From: Verrucomicrobiales bacterium
GTDB lineage: Bacteria > Verrucomicrobiota > Verrucomicrobiia > Limisphaerales > JAYPXF01
Assembly: GCA_002715965.1 (NCBI GenBank)
Contig: PBAL01000076.1
Span: 1-64,000 of the forward strand
DNA: 64,000 bases
Direction: 5' to 3'
Of the stretch, positions 45,549-52,664 are shown piece after piece; positions within the stretch are counted from its first letter, which is position 1; every line of letters starts with the position of its first letter. A program made the translations under genes and the position numbers. Below the pieces are notes generated by a model that searched no databases, was not told the DNA's origin, and saw only the letters and a list, made by a program, of their open reading frames with translations.

Positions 45549-47000
45549 ATGAAAAACAGACGAAAACTGATTTGGCTCGTAGCAACCGTCGGCAGCCTCG
45601 CATGCAATCGGATGGAAGTGAACGCCGCGCCAGCCAGACCAAACATCGTTTTCATTCTGGCCGACGATCTTGGATGGGCCGATCTTGCGTGCTACGGGAG
45701 CGACCTCCATGAGACGCCGAACCTCGATCGGCTGGCGCAGGAGGGGATGCGCTTCACAGACGCATACTCCGCCAGCCCGGTCTGCACACCGACCCGGGTC
45801 TCCCTGCTGACGGGCAAGCATCCGGCTCGTTTGCACATGACGATCTGGCGTGAAGCCGCGCTCAATCGCGGCAATCGAAAGCTGTTGCATCCGATCTGCA
45901 AGGATTCGTTGCCAGTGGACGAAACAACCTATGCGGAACTGCTTCGCGACGCCGGCTACTACAACGCTCACCTGGGCAAATGGCATGTCGGCAGGGCCGA
46001 AGCGTATCCTCAGGCCCATGGTTTTCATCAAAACATCGGTGGTACGCTTTGGGGCGCGCCACAATCGTTTTGGCATCCTTACAATGGCGATGCTTACTTC
46101 CGCGATTGGCGCTACGTGCCGGATCTTGAACCTTCCCTCGAAGGCGATTACCTGACCGACGTTCTCACGGGCAAGGCGCTTGCCGTCATGGAAGAACGGG
46201 CGGCTGCCAGGCGACCTTTCTTCATCAATCTTTGGTATCACAGCGTCCACACCCCGATCGAAGGCAAACCCGGGCTGGTGGATCATTATCAGCAGAAGAT
46301 CACGGAAGAGCGCCGACAACGAAATCCGCACTATGCTGCAATGGTCCACAGTCTGGATGAAAATGTCGGCCGCGTGCTCAATAAGATCGATGAGCTCGGC
46401 CTCCGGAGAAGCACTCTTGTCGTTTTCTCATCTGACAACGGCGGTTTCACGCGCTTCTGCAAATTGAACAAAGGCCTGCAGGTTGCCGACAACACACCGC
46501 TGCGCAGTGGCAAAGGCTCGTGCTACGAAGGAGGTATTCGCGTGCCCCTGATCGTTCGCGGTCCTGGTGTCACGGCCAACTCGGTCTGTAAAACACCCGT
46601 CATTTCCTGCGACCTGTTCCATACCTTTCTCGATGCGGCGCGAATCGGCAAACGACCGGATGGCCCGACCGATGGACGCACTTTGAAGAACCTGCTGCGC
46701 GATCCGAACACGCGATTCGATCGCAAAGCCCTTCACTTCCACTATCCGCACTACTATTCAACCACCTCACCGGTGAGTGCGATTCGAAGCGGGAATTGGA
46801 AGTTGCTGGATTACTACGGTGAAGATCGTCTGGAATTGTTCGATCTGGATCAGGACCCAGGTGAATCCACCGATCTCGCCAAGAGCCGTCCGGAGATCGC
46901 TTCCAGTTTGCGCAGCAAACTTCACGCATGGCGAAGGCAGGTCGGCGCGCTCGAACCGGAACCCAATCCGAACAAGCCGGCCAACCGCAAGAAGAGATAG
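45549..47000 (+). CDS. Exported sulfatase
   Basis: A 483-aa family S1 sulfatase. The signal region MKNRRKLIWLVATVGSLACN includes a possible lipobox (GSLACN). 'RPNIVFILADDLGWADLACYGS' binds Ca2+. The formylglycine motif is 'SPVCTPTRVSLLTG', a Cys-type C-x-P-x-R that needs activation by the formylglycine-generating machinery (none in the window). 'HLGKWHVGR' and 'VVFSSDNGGFTRF' complete the active site. The substrate is probably a sulfated glycan. ATG 45549 is used; the track start is 40 codons upstream. Confidence 0.94.
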   Translation: MKNRRKLIWLVATVGSLACNRMEVNAAPARPNIVFILADDLGWADLACYGSDLHETPNLDRLAQEGMRFTDAYSASPVCTPTRVSLLTGKHPARLHMTIWREAALNRGNRKLLHPICKDSLPVDETTYAELLRDAGYYNAHLGKWHVGRAEAYPQAHGFHQNIGGTLWGAPQSFWHPYNGDAYFRDWRYVPDLEPSLEGDYLTDVLTGKALAVMEERAAARRPFFINLWYHSVHTPIEGKPGLVDHYQQKITEERRQRNPHYAAMVHSLDENVGRVLNKIDELGLRRSTLVVFSSDNGGFTRFCKLNKGLQVADNTPLRSGKGSCYEGGIRVPLIVRGPGVTANSVCKTPVISCDLFHTFLDAARIGKRPDGPTDGRTLKNLLRDPNTRFDRKALHFHYPHYYSTTSPVSAIRSGNWKLLDYYGEDRLELFDLDQDPGESTDLAKSRPEIASSLRSKLHAWRRQVGALEPEPNPNKPANRKKR

Positions 47001-47322
47001 GCCACCGGCCAAAGCCGGACTTGGCACGGCGCGCGCGTTGCCGCATAAGCGACCCGGTCATCCCATAAAATCGTATTGGTCTTTACTCTCATTCGTCGCG
47101 ATTGTGCTGGTCAGCTTTTGTTCCATGGCACTCTCCCGTTGGGCTCCCTGTGAGAAAGTGCCGGGGTGCGGGAGAACGCATCGAAAACCGTTTGATCTGA
47201 CTTCTGTCAAACTCAGAGTTGCTTGTAGTTCGGGTATTTCGTGTTTTCGGCGGGCCGAAAAAATGTCTCCAAATTCTTCCCTCGGACAGCCTGTGTCCAA
47301 CCCTGCCGGGCAGGATGCGCGC
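47001..47322. other. Spacer with hairpins between the sulfatase and the GIY-YIG locus
   Basis: CCGGC-CAAA-GCCGG (47005-47018) begins 4 bp after the sulfatase stop and may end its transcript, although no T-run follows. A degenerate GC-rich element (gctccctgtgagaaagtgccggggtgcggg) lies at 47142-47171. TTTTCGG-CGGG-CCGAAAA (47244-47261) lies 62 bp before the small ORF. No convincing coding frame was seen. Confidence 0.45.
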
Positions 47323-47532
47323 ATGAAACTACTCGCGACTGACTGGAAATGCATCGGATCGAAACACCTGTGGACCTGTGGCAAAGCCGCGTTGTTTCGT
47401 TGTGCGGATGGAAGGTTTGAACTCCGTGGCGGATCGCGCGACGATCGGCTTGAGGCTCTGGAATGGGCCTCGATGTTCGACCACGACGCCGTATTCGATC
47501 CATGCCCGACGAATCACCCGGAACGGAACTGA
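47323..47532 (+). CDS. Small protein of unknown function overlapping the GIY-YIG gene
   Basis: A possible 69-aa cytoplasmic protein, 'MKLLATDWKCIGSKHLWTCGKAALFRCADGRFELRGGSRDDRLEALEWASMF' followed by a short tail. The regular alternation of hydrophobic residues, two CG/CA cysteine pairs and a helix 'DDRLEALEWASMF' make it look like a folded small domain rather than chance. It overlaps the next gene by 31 nt in another frame, which suggests translational coupling. I do not recognise a family, and start choice is uncertain. Confidence 0.5.
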   Translation: MKLLATDWKCIGSKHLWTCGKAALFRCADGRFELRGGSRDDRLEALEWASMFDHDAVFDPCPTNHPERN

Positions 47533-48368
47533 CTGAGGCAGCCGCCGAACGCGGCAGCCAACTCTGGCTCTTCCCTCCCGCAAAGCCCATGAACGAACGC
47601 TTCGGCGCGGAGTTCTTTCGCGCCATCCCGAGGAAGCCGGGCGTCTACTCTTTCCGCGATGGAGAAGGGACGCTGATTTACGTCGGCAAGGCCAAGTCGC
47701 TCCGAGATAGACTGAACAGTTACCGCTACGTCCATCCGGATCGCGACTCGCGCAAGACCTGGCGGTTGGTGAATGAAATCCGGGAAATCACCTGGGAGGA
47801 ATGCGAGTCCCATGCCGCGGCTCTGTTACGCGAGAACGCCTTGCTGCGCGAACATCGGCCTCGATTCAATCGCGCCAACGTCTGGCCCTGGGCCGCGGTG
47901 TATATCGGCGTTCGTGAAGAAGATGAACGAGTCCATCTGCGGGTCGGGAGAGAGTTGGATCCGCAGTTCCAATGGCACGGCGCTTACAAGAGTTTCGCCA
48001 TTCAGGCTTTCAACGCGATGTGCCGGCTCCTTCATGCGCGTTATCACAATGACGCGACTCCCCTGAACTGGTTCAGCACGGATCATGCACGTGAGTTTTC
48101 CGTTTCCTCTGCCGATTGCATGGCCGATAGGCTCTCGGAATTTCTGAGTGGCCGCTCGTCGGGATTCTTGACGGAGTTCGAATCCGAACAGGCGAACGAA
48201 AGCCTGCCCTTCGCCAGTCAGGAACTGGCTTTGCACGACCTTGTTCTCCTCGAACAATTCTACGAGAAAGGCGCAACCCGCATTCGCAAGATTCGCGCCG
48301 AACAACCCGGTGATGAACTGATCAGTCCTGAAGAACTTGTGGATTGGGTGGCGGTTCAGGGGGCTTGA
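47502..48368 (+). CDS. GIY-YIG nuclease family protein
   Basis: A 288-aa protein with a GIY-YIG domain at residues about 35-125. 'RAIPRKPGVYSFRDGEGTLIYVGKAKSLRDRLNSYR' contains the GVY and YVG strands and the catalytic Arg. 'SHAAALLRENALLREHRPRFN' has the metal-binding Glu and the Asn. This is the arrangement of the UvrC N-terminal nuclease and of Cho, but the C-terminal 160 residues do not contain UvrC's UVR or RNase H-like domain. It probably makes a single incision in damaged or structured DNA (inference). ATG 47502 is chosen; the track start lies inside the small ORF. Confidence 0.85.
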   Translation: MPDESPGTELTEAAAERGSQLWLFPPAKPMNERFGAEFFRAIPRKPGVYSFRDGEGTLIYVGKAKSLRDRLNSYRYVHPDRDSRKTWRLVNEIREITWEECESHAAALLRENALLREHRPRFNRANVWPWAAVYIGVREEDERVHLRVGRELDPQFQWHGAYKSFAIQAFNAMCRLLHARYHNDATPLNWFSTDHAREFSVSSADCMADRLSEFLSGRSSGFLTEFESEQANESLPFASQELALHDLVLLEQFYEKGATRIRKIRAEQPGDELISPEELVDWVAVQGA

Positions 48369-48374
48369 TCAAAT

Positions 48375-48459
48375 GCAAAGAGCGCAGAGATCGCAAAGAT
48401 TGTGAATTGGGTGAGAAACTGTTCCTCACCCACATCTTTGCGATCTCTGCGCTCTTTGC
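48375..48459. repeat. Long palindromic element with perfect 26-bp arms
   Basis: The left arm GCAAAGAGCGCAGAGATC... (48375-48400) and right arm (48434-48459) are exact reverse complements over 26 bp. A second 7-bp stem, GGGTGAG/CTCACCC, lies within the 33-bp centre. It sits in the 144-bp gap between the GIY-YIG gene and the regulator gene, beginning 7 bp after the nuclease stop. Its arms are built of repeated GC(A/G)AAGA-like units. It could be a REP/MITE-like element or a strong bidirectional terminator. Confidence 0.85.
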
Positions 48460-48460
48460 G

Positions 48461-48507
48461 GTTAATTCCACTTGCGCAAATCCACCATGCATCGTTGTGA
48501 TTAACGC
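48461..48507. promoter_or_regulatory. Inverted GTTAAT/ATTAAC site before the XylR-type regulator gene
   Basis: GTTAAT (48461-48466) and ATTAAC (48502-48507) face each other just upstream of the regulator ATG at 48513, and TTGCGCAA lies between them. An autoregulatory operator is possible, but the 35-bp spacing is long. Weak evidence. Confidence 0.25.
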
Positions 48508-48512
48508 CAGAC

Positions 48513-49670
48513 ATGCGCAAACGAATTGCAGTCATCATGGAAGGCCGGGTGGGATACGAACGCGAGGTATTGCTCGGCATTCGCGAATTCGCGGCGCGCC
48601 AAACCGACTGGGTGCTGCGCCTCGAACTTCCTGGCCGGAACGTGCGACGATTCCTGAATGACTGGAAACCGGACGGCGTGTTGTATCAGTCCGCCGGCGT
48701 GTCCCCGTCCAGTTTGAAAGCATTATGCGCACTCTCGTGCCCGGTCGTGCACGTCTCCGATTCCAGCGATGAACTGCCGGTCGCATGCGTGGGACTCGAC
48801 AATTCGACCATTGGTCAGACGGCTGCGGATTACTTGTGCGAGCGCGGCTGTGAAAACTTTGCCTTCGTGGGATTGCGCAAAGCCGCGTTTTCCAATGCGC
48901 GTCAACTCGCGTTTGCCGATCGCCTGAGAGAGACGGGCCGTACGGTGCATTCGTTTATCCTGCCCGGAAACGTATGGGTGCTGGATAGAGACACCGAGTC
49001 ACGACTCAAACGCTGGTTGAAGAAGCTTCCCAAACCGACTGGCTTGTTTGCCGTGCACGATGAGTGTTCGCTTCGCTTGGTGACGCTTTGCCGCGACGAA
49101 GGCATGACGATTCCGGATGATCTCGCAATTCTTGGTGCAGACAACGACACGCTCATTTGCGAACTCGCCGAACCTCGCCTGTCCAGCATCGCAGTTCCCT
49201 CCCGCGAAGTGGGTCGTGCTGCCGCGGAACGACTGGCCGCGTTCCTGAGCAAGAACACTCGCCGCAATCGAAAAGCCCTCCTCTTGAAACCCACAGGTGT
49301 CATCGCCCGCCAGTCCACGGACCTGAACCAAACTCCGAATGAAACAGTAAATCGTGTGCTGCGTTTCATCTCCGCGCATTTCGACCAGCGATTGAACGTT
49401 GAGGAGATTCTTCGCGAAGTCGGTGTGAGTCGACGCGCACTTGAGCGCCTCTTCAAGGCGCACATCGGCCGTTCCCCGCTGCAGGAACTTCATCGCCGAC
49501 GCGTCGAACACGCGGCGCATCTCCTGAGAAGCACGAACGAACCGCTTCATCGAATCGCGGGCCGTTGCGGATTCAGTGATGCTTCCCAATTCGTCCGTCT
49601 GTTTCGTGGTCGAATGGGGAAGACTCCTGGGAAGTATCGAATGGATCTCCCAAGAGGGACGCACGATTGA
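48513..49670 (+). CDS. XylR-type AraC family transcriptional regulator
   Basis: A 385-aa regulator. Residues about 1-270 form a periplasmic-binding-protein/LacI-like sugar-sensing domain ('RIAVIMEGRVGYEREVLLGIREFAAR', 'VACVGLDNSTIGQTAADYLCERGCENFAFVG', 'AILGADNDTLICELAEPRLSSIAVPSREVGRAAAERL'). The last 100 form an AraC-type double HTH ('RLNVEEILREVGVSRRALERLFKAHIGRSPLQELHRRRVEHAAHLL', 'IAGRCGFSDASQFVRLFRGRMGKTPGKYR'). This architecture is common in Verrucomicrobia and Planctomycetes as regulators of sugar-degradation genes. The target and inducer are unknown. The start follows a candidate operator and a long palindrome. Confidence 0.95.
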   Translation: MRKRIAVIMEGRVGYEREVLLGIREFAARQTDWVLRLELPGRNVRRFLNDWKPDGVLYQSAGVSPSSLKALCALSCPVVHVSDSSDELPVACVGLDNSTIGQTAADYLCERGCENFAFVGLRKAAFSNARQLAFADRLRETGRTVHSFILPGNVWVLDRDTESRLKRWLKKLPKPTGLFAVHDECSLRLVTLCRDEGMTIPDDLAILGADNDTLICELAEPRLSSIAVPSREVGRAAAERLAAFLSKNTRRNRKALLLKPTGVIARQSTDLNQTPNETVNRVLRFISAHFDQRLNVEEILREVGVSRRALERLFKAHIGRSPLQELHRRRVEHAAHLLRSTNEPLHRIAGRCGFSDASQFVRLFRGRMGKTPGKYRMDLPRGTHD

Positions 49671-49839
49671 TGGCACTCCAGCAACGCTTCAATTGAGCCT
49701 GTTCGCGTTTTGGAATCGAATTCTTCGAAACTTCTGTTTGAATCTGGTGTAGTGGGTCTGGGATTTGGAACATTGGTTTGGAAGGATGTCTGACTTAATC
49801 ATATCGTTGGTGTTTCCCTTGGTGGTCTGGGCTTCGTAG

Positions 49840-50394
49840 ATGAGCTATTACGCACCTGAGGCTCACAAATACCTCACATTCTGGCCGCGTTTCTGGGCGC
49901 CTGTTGTTGATGAATTGATTCTCTGGCTTCCGACAGTGTTGATTGGGATACCGGTGGCCCTATCCGGTGGGGATTTGTCGCTGTTCGCCTCACTGTCGTT
50001 GACCGCGTTGTACTTCATCTACTCAATCCATATGCATGGAACATACGGCGCCACAGTGGGCAAAATCACAACCAGAATCCGAGTGGTCGATGCGGAGACA
50101 GAGCAACCGATTACGTATCGACAGGCGTTCCTGAGGGACTCTGTGCCGTTGGGGTTCACCGTAGTCCTGGTCTTGGTGGGGTTCGGAGGCGGGCGGTCAA
50201 CAAAAGAGCTTCAGGCTGAAATCGGTCTGATTTTCCTTGGCTGGTTTCTGGCGGAGATCGTTACGATGTTTGCAAATGACAAGCGGCGAGCAATTGAGCC
50301 CCGGAGGGCAGGTTGGTGCGTCGATGGGTTAGCCGTTTGGGAAATACGAATGACAAAGCGACGCCTTGCGTCCAGTCTCAATCCTTGCACATGA
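49840..50394 (+). CDS. RDD family membrane protein
   Basis: A 184-aa protein with 'FWPRFWAPVVDELILWLPTVLIGIP' (the R-x-x-x-x-x-D-E variant of the RDD motif) as the first membrane helix. 'FASLSLTALYFIYSIHMHGTYGATVGKITTRIRVVDAETEQPITYRQAFLRD' is the diagnostic core (T-x-G-K). Two or three further membrane segments follow. The usual ending 'NDKRRAxHDxxAGT' is altered here to 'NDKRRAIEPRRAGWCVDGLAVWEIR', so the C-terminus may have been changed by a frameshift. The function of RDD proteins is poorly known; some are sodium or metabolite transporters. Its stop overlaps the next gene by 4 nt (ATGA). Confidence 0.8.
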   Translation: MSYYAPEAHKYLTFWPRFWAPVVDELILWLPTVLIGIPVALSGGDLSLFASLSLTALYFIYSIHMHGTYGATVGKITTRIRVVDAETEQPITYRQAFLRDSVPLGFTVVLVLVGFGGGRSTKELQAEIGLIFLGWFLAEIVTMFANDKRRAIEPRRAGWCVDGLAVWEIRMTKRRLASSLNPCT

Positions 50395-51761
50395 AACTTC
50401 ATCTTCTCCTCGTTTCACTTCTCCTCGCGATTGCAACCACCCAAGCCGCCCGCAAGGACCGGCATGTCATCCTCATCAGTGTGGATGGCTTGGCATCGTA
50501 TTACTTCGACGACCCCAAGGCGCACATGCCGACAATTCGTTCACTTGCAGAGTCCGGCGCTCGGGCCAAGCGGATGAAGTGCTCGTTCCCATCGGTGACC
50601 TGGCCGAATCACACGACCTTGGTTACCGGCGTGGAGCCGGGGACTCACGGTGTGATCGCGAACAACTACTTCGATCGCAAGACGAAGAAGACCGTGCCGT
50701 TCATTCCCGATCCTCTGTTCGACAAGCACGAGATCGTGAAGGTGCCGACGGTGTATGACGTGGCGCATCGGGCGGGCTTGAAAACGGCAGGAGTGATCTG
50801 GCCGGCTTCGCGAAACGCCAAGCATCTGGACTGGCAGCTGCCGGATGTGTTCGACCAGAAGATTTTTGAGAGCGCGAGCACGCCGAGTCTGTTGAAGGAG
50901 CTTCGCGCGAAGGGCATTCCGATCGAGAAGCAGATGGAATGGTGCAAGATGGGCAATGCCGGCAAGGCCCAGCGCGATTGGATGTATACGCGGATCGCCG
51001 AGCACATCATTACAACCCACAAGCCGAACTTCCTGGCGATTCACCTGGTGACGGTGGATTCCTTCGAACACGCGACCGGGCGCAACACGCCGGAGGCTTA
51101 CTGGGCCTGCAACGATTCGGACAACCGGGTCCGCGAGATCATCGAGGCGACCAAGCAGGCGGGGATCTATGAAAACACGGCATTCGTCGTTGCGGCAGAC
51201 CACGGTTTCATCACCTACACCAATCAGATCAAGCCGAACGTCCTGTTGCGTCAAAGAGGGCTGCTCAAGTCCGCTGGGCCACGCATTGTGGAACAAAAGG
51301 CGTACGCGCAGGTGCAGGGTGGTGCGGCAATGGTTTACATCCTTGATGAAGCGAACAAGCAGCGCATCGCGAAGCAACTGAAGAACGAGTTTAAAAAGAT
51401 CCCCGGAATGGCTGCCGTGATTGAACCGAAGGACTTTGACTCCGTCGGGCAATTGACACCAGAAGATGACCCACGCAGCCCCGACCTCTTCCTTTCCGCA
51501 AAAGACGGCTATTCGTTCTCCGGCTCGGCAAAGGGCGATGACGTGGTATCCGCAATGTCGAGTCCGAAGGGGGCGCATGGTTACCTGACCACGCATCCGT
51601 TGATGTATGCGAACTTCGTAGTCTCCGGCGCGGGTATCAAGAAAGGCGTCGTGCTGGATGAAGTCAGCAACATGGACGTCGCCCCGACGATTGCCGCAGT
51701 GCTCGGTGTGAAGATGAAGAACACGGACGGCCGCGTGCTTCGCGAGATCCTCGCGGATTAA
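50391..51761 (+). CDS. Exported alkaline phosphatase-superfamily phosphodiesterase (NPP-like)
   Basis: A 456-aa protein with signal peptide MKLHLLLVSLLLAIATTQAARK. It has 'HVILISVDGLASYYFD' (first metal Asp), 'MKCSFPSVTWPNHTTLVTGVEPGTHGVIANNYFD' with the Thr nucleophile of nucleotide pyrophosphatase/phosphodiesterases, 'DNRVREIIEATKQAG', 'VVAADHGF' and 'GAHGYLTTHPLMYANFVVSGAGI'. All active-site segments of the type I phosphodiesterase group are there. It is a periplasmic hydrolase of phosphodiesters or nucleotide diphosphates. ATG 50391 is used. It follows the RDD gene in an ATGA overlap. Confidence 0.92.
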   Translation: MKLHLLLVSLLLAIATTQAARKDRHVILISVDGLASYYFDDPKAHMPTIRSLAESGARAKRMKCSFPSVTWPNHTTLVTGVEPGTHGVIANNYFDRKTKKTVPFIPDPLFDKHEIVKVPTVYDVAHRAGLKTAGVIWPASRNAKHLDWQLPDVFDQKIFESASTPSLLKELRAKGIPIEKQMEWCKMGNAGKAQRDWMYTRIAEHIITTHKPNFLAIHLVTVDSFEHATGRNTPEAYWACNDSDNRVREIIEATKQAGIYENTAFVVAADHGFITYTNQIKPNVLLRQRGLLKSAGPRIVEQKAYAQVQGGAAMVYILDEANKQRIAKQLKNEFKKIPGMAAVIEPKDFDSVGQLTPEDDPRSPDLFLSAKDGYSFSGSAKGDDVVSAMSSPKGAHGYLTTHPLMYANFVVSGAGIKKGVVLDEVSNMDVAPTIAAVLGVKMKNTDGRVLREILAD

Positions 51762-51909
51762 GGGAGATTACATCCAAGGATCACCAGCCAGCTTTCGATC
51801 AACTCTCTAATGAACCGCGTCATCCAAGATTGAAGAGGGCAGCCACTAGGAACCCTTACGACCCGGTCGAGCCTTGCAGTTACGGGTCAGCAAAAGACAC
51901 AATCCGCGT

Positions 51910-52584
51910 ATGGTTTCCGTTGTCATAGTGGCCGCCGGACGAGGAACGCGTATGGGTCCGAATGTGGACAAGCTGTTCCTTGAGGTGGCGGGCCGCACGA
52001 TCATCGAGCACACGTGGAGTCGCTTTGATGCATGTGCGACGGTCGATGAGATCATCCTGGTAGTGCGGGATGGGATGCAGGATGCGTTCAAGGAGATTGC
52101 TGATCAGGCGGGATTCGAGAAGCCGTATCGCATGGTGCCGGGAGGGAAGGAGCGGCAGGACTCGGTGTGGAACGGCGTTCAAGCTGCGGGCGAGAATTCA
52201 GAGGTCATTGCAATCCACGACGGCGCTCGCCCGTGTGTTACGGCGGAGATCATCAATGATTGCGTTGCAGCAGCGAGGGAGGTAGGCGCTGCAGTGGCCG
52301 CGAGTCAGGTGACGGATACGATCAAGGAAACGGAGTCTGACGAATTGATTTCGAAACACATCGATCGATCTCGTTTACGTGCGGTGCAGACGCCCCAGGT
52401 TTTCCAAGCGGAAGTCATTCGCAAGGCACTCGCGAATGTGCAGGAGCAAGGACTCCATGTGACAGATGACACGGCCGCGTGTGAAACGATCGGACAAGCT
52501 GTAAAGCTGGTTGCGAGTACCACGCCGAACCCGAAAGCAACTTCGCCCGCGGACGTTTCGTATTTGGAATTGTTGCTGAAGTAG
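51910..52584 (+). CDS. ispD: 2-C-methyl-D-erythritol 4-phosphate cytidylyltransferase
   Basis: An enzyme of the MEP isoprenoid pathway that forms CDP-methylerythritol. The 224-aa protein has the nucleotidyltransferase signature 'VIVAAGRGTRMGPNVDKLFLEVAGRTIIEHT', 'VPGGKERQDSVWNG', 'AIHDGARPCVTAEII' and 'AVQTPQVFQAEVIRKAL', ending 'VTDDTAACETIGQAVKLV'. The track start at 51874 is a TTG; ATG 51910 is normal for the family. IspF is not adjacent. It converges with the following PVC dehydrogenase gene. Confidence 0.95.
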   Translation: MVSVVIVAAGRGTRMGPNVDKLFLEVAGRTIIEHTWSRFDACATVDEIILVVRDGMQDAFKEIADQAGFEKPYRMVPGGKERQDSVWNGVQAAGENSEVIAIHDGARPCVTAEIINDCVAAAREVGAAVAASQVTDTIKETESDELISKHIDRSRLRAVQTPQVFQAEVIRKALANVQEQGLHVTDDTAACETIGQAVKLVASTTPNPKATSPADVSYLELLLK

Positions 52585-52664
52585 CTGCGGCTGGTAGCCG
52601 TTGCTTGGCGTAGACAGCCCAATACACAGTCACTGTATAGTGACGAGTGTTTCGTCCCGAGTTC

